Part shown: piece by piece, positions 41,193-49,891 of the stretch
How the letters are laid out: each line of letters starts with the position of its first letter
How positions within the stretch are numbered: the stretch's first letter is position 1
From: an uncultured Bacilli bacterium
GTDB taxonomy: Bacteria; Bacillota_I; Bacilli_A; RF39; UBA660
DNA length: 64,000 nt
Assembly: GCA_910586195.1 (NCBI GenBank)
Contig: CAJUHO010000002.1
Coordinates: 1 to 64,000 of the forward strand
Direction: 5' to 3'
Notes under the pieces: generated by a model
The model's input: only the letters and a program-made list of their open reading frames with translations
What the model was told of the DNA's origin: nothing
Database searches by the model: none
Made by a program: the position numbers and the translations under genes

Positions 41193-42629
41193 ATGATATT
41201 AGCAATGAATTTTGACTTCAGTTGGTTTTTAACGATTCCCGGTATGTTAATTACAGGTGGAGTTTTATTACTAATAATAGCTTTAATTATATTTATTGCT
41301 ACTTCTAGTAAAAAAGGTAAAGGTAAAAATAGAAATGAAGAGATGAATCAAGTTTCTCAGGCAGGAGCACAGGCTATTTTGGACAGTGCTCAATCTGTTG
41401 CTATGCCACCAATGACTGATGGAGCACCAATGGCTGTTCCTGAAATGGCGTTTAATGATATGCAAATGGGAGGAGTGCCTTCTATGGAAATGTCTCAAGG
41501 AATGACTATGCCTAATATAGATCAAAGTGCTATGGCAACACCATCTATGCCTTCTACACCAATAGATAATTCGTCAGTATCAACAGTACCAGAAATTGCT
41601 CCAATGGATATGCCAAGTCCAGGGGTAGATGCTCAAAATGTAGAGCCAGTTGCAATGCCGAGTGATGTAGTAGAGCCACTTGCACCAACTGTAGATGTAA
41701 CGCCGCCAACAGAGGCAGCACCATATGTTGTTGCACCAGTGGAAGATGTTGTACCAGATTCAGCTGTGTCAACTCCAATAAGTGAAAATAACATTCAACC
41801 TGTTGATAATGTTGCACCAGTTATGGAGGTACAACAGCCAGAGATTGCAATGCCACAGGCAACAGATGTTACAGTACCAGAAATTGCTCCAGTGGAGATG
41901 GCAAGTCCTGTAGTAGAGGCTCCAACCATTTATGGTGGTGCTAGTCCTGTTGTTCCTAATATTAATATCGATAATCAACCACATCAAATATATGGGGGGG
42001 CTAATCCTATGGATAATACACAAACACTTCCAGTTATGGAACCAGAATCAATTTCAACTTCGACAGTAACAGATCCAATTCAACCAGCACCAATAGAGTC
42101 AATGATGACTATGCAGCCAGATATGATGTCTACTGAGCCAGTAGTGCCTGTACAAAGTGAACCTTTTTCTATGGAACAGGCTATGTCTATTCAACCAGAA
42201 ATTGCACCAGTAGAGGTTGCTATGCCAGTACAGCCAGAAGTTGTACCAGTAGAGCCTATTATGACTCCACAACCTGAAGCTGTACCTGTTACTCCAGTTA
42301 CAATGACACAACCTGATATTGTTACTCCTGTTGCCAATGTAGTAGAACAACCTGAGGTTCTTCCTATGGATCAAGTTATAATGGCACAACCAGAGGTTGT
42401 ACCTATGAGTCCTATTATGCCAGTAGAGCCAGTTGCACCTGTAATTGAAAATGTTTCATCTCAGTCTGAGATGGTTTCTCCTACAGTTGCTCAGGTAGCA
42501 ATACCACAAGTTGAGACAGTAGCTCCGCAAGTGGTGCCTCCAGTAGTAGATAATTTAGGAACACAGCCAGTTCAACAAAACACAGCAGCTACTACTACAG
42601 CGCCTGTAGAAGTTGTAGAAATTGCTTAA
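41193..42629 (+). CDS. Membrane-anchored Pro/Val/Met/Gln-rich low-complexity protein
   Basis: I know no family for this 478-aa protein. An N-terminal helix (about residues 10-36, FLTIPGMLITGGVLLLIIALIIF) is followed by a basic KKGKGKNR stop-transfer and then by about 430 residues almost without Lys or Arg. That region is rich in Pro, Val, Met, Gln and Ala, with loose repeats such as PEIAPVEMASP, QPEVVPVEPIM and YGGASPVV. It should be disordered. Topology is uncertain: the basic stretch suggests the tail is cytoplasmic. GAGGGAGATAG precedes the chosen ATG. It ends at a strong terminator. Confidence 0.7.
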   Translation: MILAMNFDFSWFLTIPGMLITGGVLLLIIALIIFIATSSKKGKGKNRNEEMNQVSQAGAQAILDSAQSVAMPPMTDGAPMAVPEMAFNDMQMGGVPSMEMSQGMTMPNIDQSAMATPSMPSTPIDNSSVSTVPEIAPMDMPSPGVDAQNVEPVAMPSDVVEPLAPTVDVTPPTEAAPYVVAPVEDVVPDSAVSTPISENNIQPVDNVAPVMEVQQPEIAMPQATDVTVPEIAPVEMASPVVEAPTIYGGASPVVPNINIDNQPHQIYGGANPMDNTQTLPVMEPESISTSTVTDPIQPAPIESMMTMQPDMMSTEPVVPVQSEPFSMEQAMSIQPEIAPVEVAMPVQPEVVPVEPIMTPQPEAVPVTPVTMTQPDIVTPVANVVEQPEVLPMDQVIMAQPEVVPMSPIMPVEPVAPVIENVSSQSEMVSPTVAQVAIPQVETVAPQVVPPVVDNLGTQPVQQNTAATTTAPVEVVEIA

Positions 42630-42644
42630 TATAACATAAAATAG

Positions 42645-42669
42645 TCAACATTAAATGTTGATTTTTTTT
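42645..42669 (+). terminator. Terminator after the low-complexity gene
   Basis: TCAACAT-TAA-ATGTTGA (42645-42661) is followed by eight T's. Confidence 0.9.
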
Positions 42670-42758
42670 GTTATAAGTGAGGTGGAGGCTGTTGATAAAT
42701 TTTTAATTTTAATATATTATAATCTGTGTTATAAAAATTAATGAAGGGAGTTTTTATT

Positions 42759-43216
42759 ATGAAAAATTTTAAATTAACGTTAACGACTAAATCAGAAGTT
42801 TTATCATACTTAGAGAATAAGAAAATATCTTTACAAAGAAAAAAAGATGCTGCCTTTCTTTTGGAAGCAGTGGGTAGTGGTATTATGGGATTTCAAATAG
42901 CTGGGTTTTATCCTTTTGTAGTTCAAGGGTAGGAGGTCATTTACTTGGACTAGACAGAGTACCTTTTAATTCCATTGAAATAATTCAGGCTAATATGCAT
43001 TTAGGCTCTCTATTTATGGGAGCAACATTAGTTACATCAATATGTAGTCTTATGTTTTTTAAAAAATGCAAAGGTTCTAATTATAAATTGCAAGAAACAG
43101 AGCAAAAAATAGGTTGGATAAAAGATGGTACATTAACAGAAAATGCAATGTTAGAATTGGAAAAGGAAGTAGTAGAAGCAAGAGAAGAAAAGATGACAAA
43201 AGTAAAAACTAGATAA
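42759..43216 (+). pseudogene. Small membrane protein split by a frameshift
   Basis: From ATG at 42759 (GAAGGGAG upstream) the frame gives MKNFKLTLTTKSEVLSYLEN and a hydrophobic part GSGIMGFQIAGFYPFVVQG before TAG near 42931. In another frame the protein continues without break as VGGHLLGLDRVPFNSIEIIQ, a second membrane helix MHLGSLFMGATLVTSICSLMFF and a charged coiled C-terminus. One extra G in the GGG at about 42928 would join them into about 152 aa. It is a real frameshift, an assembly error or, less likely, programmed slippage. The family is unknown. Confidence 0.6.
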
Positions 43217-43227
43217 TCATTAGCATG

Positions 43228-43258
43228 AAAAAACACTTTCTTTAGTGAAAGTGTTTTT
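43228..43258. terminator. Bidirectional terminator
   Basis: AAAACACTTTC pairs with GAAAGTGTTTT around a short loop, with A's on the left and T's on the right. It serves both the split gene and the leftward PASTA gene. Confidence 0.85.
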
Positions 43259-45095
43259 ATTGTGCAATAGATATTGTATAGGGATTACTATTACAACTAG
43301 TAATAGAACTTCCTGGTCTTAGTCCTTCAATATAAGATCCTGGACTCATTCCAGAACCACTAACTCCAATTACAGTGATTTTTACATTAGGGTAATTATC
43401 TGCAAAAAATTTATATAGTGCATTACTTACTCCATTATAACCATCATAGCTTGTAAAAATATCCCTAATTTTAGAACTAACTGTATAGGTTTTGGCTGTA
43501 CAGCTTGGTGTTTCTGGTTGAGATGGTGGAGTAGTATTGGTATTATTATTGGAAGGTTTATTGGTTGTTTGATTCTTATTACTATTGCTAGAATTTGTTG
43601 GCTTTTTTCCATTACTTAAGGTAATAGTAATGGTTGTATTTTCTGAAACTTCACTGTTTTCTTTCATAGACTGCTTAATAGCAATATCCTTTTCTTTATT
43701 ATCGTACTCGTAAATGAAATTATAATTTAGATTTAATTCTTTTAGTTTTTTTATAATATCTTGTTTTTTCATACCTATTAATTTTGGTATCGTTGTCTTT
43801 TTTCCTTGGGAAATAGTAATGATAATTGTTTCATTATTTTTTATTGTGTCTCCTTCTTTGTGAGAGGTCTTAATGATTTTCCCTTGTTCTATTCTTTCAT
43901 CAAACTGATATTCTTCTTGATAAGGAATTTGATATTTTTCTAACCAGCTTTTTAATTCGTTAATATCATCTACTTTTGGCATAGTTAATTTCCCTTTTGA
44001 AATAGTGATAGTAATTAATGTCTTTTGTTCAATAACATCTCCTTTTTTGTAGTTAGCTTTTATTACCTTATTCTTTTTTACACTATCATCATATTCATCA
44101 TGAAATTCTATTTTTAATTTATTTTTTATAATCCATTCTGTAATTTCTGTCATGTTCATGTTGATTAAATCTGGAACTTTTATCTTTGGACCTTTAGAGA
44201 TGGTTAATAAAACCTTTTCATCTTGCTCTTTTATAATAGTACCAGCCTTTTTATCTTGGCTTATGACATTTCCTCTTTTTATTTTATTAGAAAAGTCTTC
44301 TTTCAACTCGTAGGATATAGTATGTTGCTTTAACCAAAATACTGCCTCAAATTTTGATTTGTTAGTTAGATCGATTAATCCAACTTTTTCATCTTTTTCT
44401 TCTCCTCTTGAAAACACTAATTTTAATAAATCATTTCTTTTTCGATTGCCTTTTCCTTCTTGCTCAATTACTGTGTCTTTAATTTTAGAGGATTCTTGAA
44501 ATTCTACCTCTATATTCGTTAAATAATTTTCTTTTATAAATGTTAAAACACGTTCACTATTCCAAGTATCCATATCTGGTATAATTACTTCTTTTTCTGG
44601 ATTTGGTCCCTCACTTATGGCAATTGTTAATTTTTTTATTTCATTTAGCTTAGTGTCGGGCTCTATATCTTGATTGATAACATAATATTCTTCTACCATA
44701 TCGCTAAATTCATAAACAGTTTCGATATCTATATTATTTTTCTCTGACCATTTAATAACCTCTGTTAGACTGCGATTGCTAAAGTTTGGTAAAACATTGT
44801 TTGTGAGATTAATAAAATTTAAATTTAGAGCGATTTGTAGGCTATTTAGTAAAATTAAAGAAATTGTTGCCATGATAGTTGGCCAAACTCTGTTTGTTTT
44901 CTTGTAATTTGTGATAATAAAGAAAATAGAAAAAATAGAGAATAACGCCAGTGGAATTAATGTGTTTAATTTTATCCCATCTTCTAAATTATTTAAGATT
45001 GTGATAACAAACAGAGAAAGTGTAGAAATAAAACTTAAAAATAAAAGTAGATAATAAAAAATGTTTTTTTCTTTTTTCTTTTGTACTTCTTCCAT
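43257..45095 (-). CDS. Membrane protein with six PASTA repeats, no kinase domain
   Basis: This 612-aa protein has three hydrophobic helices (about 12-32, 42-60 and 70-92). Six PASTA-type repeats follow between about 95 and 490; typical ends are LTIAISEGP, VLLTISKGP, ITITISKGK, IIITISQGK and ITITLSNGK. A Ser/Asn/Thr linker and an unknown Cys-containing domain of about 80 aa end it (SCTAKTYTV... SCNSNPYTISIAQ). PASTA domains bind peptidoglycan fragments or beta-lactams, usually in StkP/PrkC kinases or PBP2x; neither catalytic domain is present. GGAGGTATAT precedes ATG. It may sense or bind wall material. Confidence 0.85.
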   Translation of the reverse strand: MEEVQKKKEKNIFYYLLLFLSFISTLSLFVITILNNLEDGIKLNTLIPLALFSIFSIFFIITNYKKTNRVWPTIMATISLILLNSLQIALNLNFINLTNNVLPNFSNRSLTEVIKWSEKNNIDIETVYEFSDMVEEYYVINQDIEPDTKLNEIKKLTIAISEGPNPEKEVIIPDMDTWNSERVLTFIKENYLTNIEVEFQESSKIKDTVIEQEGKGNRKRNDLLKLVFSRGEEKDEKVGLIDLTNKSKFEAVFWLKQHTISYELKEDFSNKIKRGNVISQDKKAGTIIKEQDEKVLLTISKGPKIKVPDLINMNMTEITEWIIKNKLKIEFHDEYDDSVKKNKVIKANYKKGDVIEQKTLITITISKGKLTMPKVDDINELKSWLEKYQIPYQEEYQFDERIEQGKIIKTSHKEGDTIKNNETIIITISQGKKTTIPKLIGMKKQDIIKKLKELNLNYNFIYEYDNKEKDIAIKQSMKENSEVSENTTITITLSNGKKPTNSSNSNKNQTTNKPSNNNTNTTPPSQPETPSCTAKTYTVSSKIRDIFTSYDGYNGVSNALYKFFADNYPNVKITVIGVSGSGMSPGSYIEGLRPGSSITSCNSNPYTISIAQ

Positions 45096-45181
45096 ATATA
45101 CCTCCTATTTTCTATTTATATTATATAATAAGATAAAGTATTTAGATATGTTTCAGGACCCTTATTGACATAAGTGGACAC

Positions 45182-45210
45182 TTGCCTTGACTATATCATT
45201 TTGTTATAAT
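45182..45210 (+). promoter_or_regulatory. Promoter of the polymerase-like gene
   Basis: TTGCCT (45182-45187), 17 bases, TATAAT (45205-45210). A palindrome AAGTG-GA-CACTT lies just upstream (about 45171-45182) and could be an operator. Confidence 0.65.
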
Positions 45211-45236
45211 GGCTTTAGTATTATAAGGAGCTTAGT

Positions 45237-46502
45237 ATGAAAAAGATTCATCAATTTATGAAGACAAATTTTTCTCTTTTACTAATTGTATTTTTGTATC
45301 TACAACCCTTTTTAGATGTGATAACGGCTATTTTTTTAGAAGTTTTTCATATTCATTTTACTATTGGAATGATTTTTCGTTTCTTATTTTTGCTTTTTGT
45401 ACTATATAGTGTCGTTTTTATCTTTCAAAAGAAGAGGTGTCTTGTTTATTATGTGTTAGTTTTACTCTATAGTATTTGTTATATGGTTATGTTATACAGT
45501 ACTGGTGGAGACTCTTTCTTGTTTTCAGAATTACAGATGTTACTTAAGTTCTTTTATTTTCCATTATTACTTACTTCATTTTATTTTATAAAAGACTCTA
45601 TTGTGATTTCTGAGAAGATAATCATTCGTCTGTTTTGTATTTATCTTTTGTTTTTATTTATTCCCACTCTTACGCATACAGGTTTTCAAAGTTATGATGT
45701 CACTAAAGGAGGAAGTATTGGATGGTTTTATTCTGCGAATGAGATTAGTGCTATTATGGCAATTTTATTTCCTATATTTATCTCAGGTTTTAGTAATTTT
45801 AAGTACAAATTTTATAAAATATTATTTCTGATAATATATTTAGTAGTAATGTTGACAATTGGAACGAAAGTTCCATTATTAGCTTTTTTTCTTACCTTAT
45901 TCTTTATTTTTATGTATATGCTTATCTGTTGGATAAGAGAGAAAAGGTATCAATGGATAATGGCATTGATGGCAGGAATTGTTGTAATAATAACTAGTGC
46001 AATTTTAATAATTCCTAAAACAACTTTTTATAAAAACATTCAAGTTCATTTGGACTTTTTAGGGGTGAATCATATAACCGATGTTTTTTCAAGTACTCAT
46101 TTAATAGACCATTTTATTTTTAGTGAACGTGTTACCTTTTTAGAGGGAAAGAGTATCTCTTATGATAATGCCCCCCTTATTAAAAAAGTTTTAGGTCTTG
46201 GTATTCATGATGAGGATGATCTTAGCAAAATGATTGAAATGGATTATTATGATGTTTTTTATAGTACAGGACTTGTTGGTTGTTTATTATTTTTTATTCC
46301 CTATCTTTATATCTTATATCAAATTTATAAATCTTTAAAAACAAAAAAATTTAATTTTATTCGCTATATGAATGTTGTTAGTCTTATTTTAATTTTATTG
46401 CTTTCTTTGTTTTCGGGACATGTCATTACGTCTCCTTCTGTTAGCATTTATTGTATTATAATTTTGTTTTTTAACCTTTCTAATAAGATAGTGTGTACTT
46501 AG
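45237..46502 (+). CDS. O-antigen ligase/polymerase-like membrane protein (Wzy type)
   Basis: This 421-aa protein has about ten to eleven hydrophobic helices and a large extracytoplasmic loop between about residues 265 and 345 (TTFYKNIQVHLDFLGVNH ... SISYDNAPLIKKVLGLGIHDEDDLSKM). That layout is typical of the WaaL/Wzy family that polymerises or ligates polysaccharide repeat units. The segment GWFYSANEISAI is a common motif of this group. Weak primary conservation prevents a firmer name. AAGGAGCTTAGT precedes ATG. It opens the envelope-polysaccharide gene run. Confidence 0.75.
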   Translation: MKKIHQFMKTNFSLLLIVFLYLQPFLDVITAIFLEVFHIHFTIGMIFRFLFLLFVLYSVVFIFQKKRCLVYYVLVLLYSICYMVMLYSTGGDSFLFSELQMLLKFFYFPLLLTSFYFIKDSIVISEKIIIRLFCIYLLFLFIPTLTHTGFQSYDVTKGGSIGWFYSANEISAIMAILFPIFISGFSNFKYKFYKILFLIIYLVVMLTIGTKVPLLAFFLTLFFIFMYMLICWIREKRYQWIMALMAGIVVIITSAILIIPKTTFYKNIQVHLDFLGVNHITDVFSSTHLIDHFIFSERVTFLEGKSISYDNAPLIKKVLGLGIHDEDDLSKMIEMDYYDVFYSTGLVGCLLFFIPYLYILYQIYKSLKTKKFNFIRYMNVVSLILILLLSLFSGHVITSPSVSIYCIIILFFNLSNKIVCT

Positions 46503-46561
46503 AATTTTATTGTTTTAAATTTTAATATGTTTTATAATGAGGTAAGAAAGTAGGAGAGACT

Positions 46562-47416
46562 ATGCAGAAGTTAGGTATGGTAATTATTAATTATAATGAT
46601 TATAGTACTACAAAAAAGTTATTAGAAAATATTGTGGATTATTCTTGTTTGGATAAAATTGTTGTGGTGGATAATTGCTCTACAGATGATTCCTTTAAGA
46701 AACTAAAAAAATTAAAGTATAAAAAAGTAGAAGTTATTAAAAGCGAAGAGAACAAAGGATATGCAGCTGGGATGAATTTGGGATCTTCCTATTTAATAAA
46801 AACTTTAGGCAAATGTCATATTATTTTTTCAAATGCAGATGTAATTATTCAAAATGAAAAAGATTTACTTTTACTTTCTAGTGATATTACGACAGAAATT
46901 GGAGTGGTAGGACCAGTTATTTTAGAACATGGAACTTTTAATCGAGGATGGAAAAAAACGAATGTATGGATAGAAGTTTCATTGAATCTTCCTCTTATTA
47001 ATAGATACTTTAAAAAGAAGTTTCTTTATTATAAAGATAATCATTATCAGACCGCGCTCTCTTTTGTGGATGTGATATCTGGTTGTTTCTTTATGGTAGA
47101 TAGTACACTTTTACAAAATGTGGACTATTTTGATGAGGGGACGTTTCTCTATTATGAAGAGCTGATTTTTGCGTGTAAGGTGCAAAATGCCAAGAAAAGG
47201 GTTTTAGTGGATAACCGAGTTTCTATTGTTCATGATCACTCAGTAACTGTGGATAAGAGTGTTAGTCGTATTCGAAAATATCGTATTTTAAAAACTAGTC
47301 AGAGATATTATGTGGAAAAGTATTTACAGGCGAATACTTTGGAGTTGTTTTTTCTTTTCCTTACTAATAAGTTATCTCTTGGTCTTTTATATATTAGAGG
47401 ATTGTTTCATAGATAA
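46562..47416 (+). CDS. Glycosyltransferase family 2
   Basis: This 284-aa protein has the GT-A fold of family 2: MVIINYNDYSTTKKLL, KIVVVDNCSTDDS, NKGYAAGMNLG and IIFSNADVI (variant of the DxD motif), with a later YFDEGTFLYYEELIF. These features resemble rhamnosyltransferases such as WbbL-like enzymes. AGGAGAGACT precedes ATG. It lies 59 bases after the polymerase-like gene and a terminator overlaps its stop. Confidence 0.88.
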   Translation: MQKLGMVIINYNDYSTTKKLLENIVDYSCLDKIVVVDNCSTDDSFKKLKKLKYKKVEVIKSEENKGYAAGMNLGSSYLIKTLGKCHIIFSNADVIIQNEKDLLLLSSDITTEIGVVGPVILEHGTFNRGWKKTNVWIEVSLNLPLINRYFKKKFLYYKDNHYQTALSFVDVISGCFFMVDSTLLQNVDYFDEGTFLYYEELIFACKVQNAKKRVLVDNRVSIVHDHSVTVDKSVSRIRKYRILKTSQRYYVEKYLQANTLELFFLFLTNKLSLGLLYIRGLFHR

Positions 47417-47438
47417 GTAGAGAGAAACAATCTTTTTT
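47400..47438 (+). terminator. Terminator before the rfb operon
   Basis: GATTGTTTC pairs with GAAACAATC (47400-47408, 47424-47432), followed by TTTTTT. The left arm lies in the last codons of the glycosyltransferase. Confidence 0.8.
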
Positions 47439-47444
47439 CATTGC

Positions 47445-47473
47445 TTGTATTAATGTATTATTTCGTTTATAAT
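47445..47473 (+). promoter_or_regulatory. Promoter of the rfb operon
   Basis: TTGTAT (47445-47450), 17 bases, TATAAT (47468-47473). The leader is about 80 bases and includes a small GTAG/CTAC hairpin. Confidence 0.65.
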
Positions 47474-47560
47474 GAATTTAATGAATGTAGAGAGTAGCAC
47501 TACATCATGATAACAAGGGCTTGGTATTAGTTTGATTTATGATAGTTTTAGGAGGTATAT

Positions 47561-48436
47561 ATGAAAGGAATTATTTTAGCAGGAGGTAGTGGTACAAGAC
47601 TTGGTCCCAGTACGGATGGTGTTAGTAAACAAATGTTAGATATATATGATAAACCAATGATTTATTATCCACTATCTACATTGATGAGTGCTGGGATTCG
47701 TGATATTTTGGTAATCACTACTGAAGAAGATCAGAAAGTATTTATGAGACAGTTGCAGGATGGTAGTAAATTTGGTATTCATATTTCATACAAGATACAA
47801 CCATCTCCTGATGGTCTTGCACAGGCCTTTTTGTTGGGAGAAGATTTTATTGGAGATGAGCCATGTGCTATGATTTTAGGAGATAATATTTTTTATGGTA
47901 CAGGCTTTTATCGGATGCTAGACGAGGCGAGTAAAAATGCTTATCAGGGTAAAGCCACTATTTTTGGAAATCAGGTAAAAGATCCAGAGCGTTTTGGTAT
48001 CATGGAGTTAGATTCTGAAAATAATGTGATTGGTGTAGAGGAAAAACCAGAATTTCCAAAATCAAATTATGCAATTGTTGGCCTTTATTTTTATCCGGCT
48101 GGAGTATCAAAGTTAGCTAAAAGAGTAGAACCATCTGCTAGGGGAGAACTAGAAATTACTACTTTAAATGATTTTTATTTACAGCAAGGATTATTAAAAG
48201 CAGAACTTTTAGAGTCTGGTTTTGCCTGGTTTGATGCGGGGACACATGATAGTAAATTAGATGCTGCTAACATGATTCGAACTATTCAAAATCGTACTGG
48301 TCAAGTGGTTTGTTGTCCTGAAGTGGTGGCATATGATAAAGGGTGGCTTACACAAGGGGAATTAGAAGAACGTGCTAAAGTATATAGTAAAAATAATTAT
48401 GGTAAGTATTTAAAAAGTATTTTGAAAGAGAAATAA
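47561..48436 (+). CDS. rfbA: Glucose-1-phosphate thymidylyltransferase
   Basis: This 291-aa enzyme (also rmlA) makes dTDP-glucose from glucose-1-phosphate and dTTP, the first step to dTDP-L-rhamnose. The nucleotide loop is LAGGSGTRLGPST followed by SKQMLDIYDKPMIYYP. LGDNIFYG and GVEEKPEFPKSNYAIVGLYFY are family hallmarks. Length is normal. AGGAGGTATAT precedes ATG. It heads the operon A-C-D-B. Confidence 0.97.
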   Translation: MKGIILAGGSGTRLGPSTDGVSKQMLDIYDKPMIYYPLSTLMSAGIRDILVITTEEDQKVFMRQLQDGSKFGIHISYKIQPSPDGLAQAFLLGEDFIGDEPCAMILGDNIFYGTGFYRMLDEASKNAYQGKATIFGNQVKDPERFGIMELDSENNVIGVEEKPEFPKSNYAIVGLYFYPAGVSKLAKRVEPSARGELEITTLNDFYLQQGLLKAELLESGFAWFDAGTHDSKLDAANMIRTIQNRTGQVVCCPEVVAYDKGWLTQGELEERAKVYSKNNYGKYLKSILKEK

Positions 48437-48447
48437 AGGTGGTTTAA

Positions 48448-49017
48448 ATGAAAAAGATTGAAACTTGTTTGAAGGATTGTTATATATTAGAACCTGATCT
48501 TTTTGGAGATAATAGGGGTTATTTTACAGAGTTTTATAGTCAAAAAAAACTTAAAAGTCTTGAGTTGGAGGGAATTCTTGGAACAGTTGTACAGGCAAAT
48601 CGTTCTATGAGTAAAAAAGGAACTTTACGTGGTATGCATTATCAATTAGGTACGTCTTCTCAGGCAAAATTAGTAGAATGTTTGAAAGGCGCTGTATTAG
48701 ATGTTGTAATAGACCTTCGTAAAAATTCTCCTACCTATAAAAAATGGACTAGTGTAGAATTAACACCTGAAAATCATCGTCAACTTTTGGTTCCAAAAGG
48801 ATTTGCACATGGCTTTTTAACGTTAGAGGATGATACTTTATTTCAGTATTTGGTAGATGCGTTATATGATCCTTTTAATGAGGATGGAATTGCTTGGGAT
48901 GATCCTGCTATTGGAATTGAGTGGCCTTTTGAGCAGTATGGAATAGATGAGCCCATTTTGTCAGAAAAGGATAAAAACCGTAAGACTTTAGAAGAAGCTG
49001 GAGTACCTTTTTTATGA
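48448..49017 (+). CDS. rfbC: dTDP-4-dehydrorhamnose 3,5-epimerase
   Basis: This 189-aa cupin epimerase (also rmlC) is the third step to dTDP-rhamnose. The motifs are FTEFYSQKKL, GTLRGMHYQL (catalytic His), GAVLDVVIDLRKNSPTY and PKGFAHGFLTL. AAGGTGGTTTAA precedes ATG, 11 bases after rfbA. Its stop overlaps the rfbD start (ATGAG). Confidence 0.96.
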   Translation: MKKIETCLKDCYILEPDLFGDNRGYFTEFYSQKKLKSLELEGILGTVVQANRSMSKKGTLRGMHYQLGTSSQAKLVECLKGAVLDVVIDLRKNSPTYKKWTSVELTPENHRQLLVPKGFAHGFLTLEDDTLFQYLVDALYDPFNEDGIAWDDPAIGIEWPFEQYGIDEPILSEKDKNRKTLEEAGVPFL

Positions 49018-49883
49018 GATATTTAATTACAGGTGTAAAAGGACAATTGGGATATGATATTGTTCGTGAATTAAAAAAAAGAGATAGATTGGATTATTTG
49101 GCATTAGATTCAACAGAGATGGATATTACAGACCGTGATAAAGTCATGCAGGTGGTAACAACTTATAGGCCAGATGTGATTTTTCATTGTGCGGCTTGGA
49201 CTGCTGTTGATAAAGCGGAGGAGAATAGAGAGCTTTGTGAAAAGGTAAATGTGCTTGGGTGTGCTAATATGACAGATGCTTCCCTTGCAGTAGATGCTAA
49301 GATTTTCTATATGTCTACAGATTATGTGTTCGATGGTGAAAAGGAAGGAGAATATCGTCCAGAAGATGCTGTAAATCCTCGTAGTGTTTATGGTATGACA
49401 AAGTATCAGGGAGAAGAAGAGATTAGACGTAATCCTAAACATTATATCACTAGAATCTCTTGGGTTTTTGGTATTAATGGTAAGAACTTTGTAAAAACAA
49501 TGTTGCAGCTAGCTGAAAATCACTCTGTTTTGAATGTAGTAGATGACCAAATTGGTTCTCCCACTTATACTGTAGATTTAGCACGGCTATTAGTAGATAT
49601 GAGTGATGAGGAAAAATATGGTACCTATCATATAACAAATGATGGATATTGCAGTTGGGCTGATTTTGCTGACTATATTTTTAAAACGAATCATAAAGAG
49701 GTAAAGGTAAATAGAGTATCAACGGAAGAGTATCTAAATCTTACAGGAACAAAACAGGCCAATCGACCAAAAAACTCAAAATTAAGTAAAGAAAAATTAA
49801 TTAAATGCGGATTTAGTATGCTACCTTCATGGCAGGATGCTATAAATCGCTATAATATAGAATTAGAAGGAAAAGAAAAGTAG
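49014..49883 (+). CDS. rfbD: dTDP-4-dehydrorhamnose reductase
   Basis: This 289-aa extended SDR (also rmlD) catalyses the last reduction to dTDP-L-rhamnose. It has ITGVKGQLGYDIVRELK (nucleotide loop), CAAWTAVDKAEENREL, MSTDYVFDGEKEGEYRPED and SVYGMTKYQGEE (Tyr-x3-Lys). It overlaps rfbC by four bases and is followed 8 bases later by rfbB. Confidence 0.96.
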   Translation: MRYLITGVKGQLGYDIVRELKKRDRLDYLALDSTEMDITDRDKVMQVVTTYRPDVIFHCAAWTAVDKAEENRELCEKVNVLGCANMTDASLAVDAKIFYMSTDYVFDGEKEGEYRPEDAVNPRSVYGMTKYQGEEEIRRNPKHYITRISWVFGINGKNFVKTMLQLAENHSVLNVVDDQIGSPTYTVDLARLLVDMSDEEKYGTYHITNDGYCSWADFADYIFKTNHKEVKVNRVSTEEYLNLTGTKQANRPKNSKLSKEKLIKCGFSMLPSWQDAINRYNIELEGKEK

Positions 49884-49891
49884 GTGAATAT

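Noticed and set aside
41283..42389. Long minus-strand open frames opposite the Pro/Val-rich gene
   Set aside because: They are by-products of the low-complexity codons on the plus strand and lack ribosome sites.
42741..43216. Programmed ribosomal frameshifting in the split gene
   Set aside because: No slippery heptamer or clear downstream stimulatory hairpin lies at the junction, so mutation or sequence error is simpler.
43257..45095. PrkC/StkP-type serine/threonine kinase
   Set aside because: PASTA repeats are present, but the N-terminus is three membrane helices with no kinase motifs.
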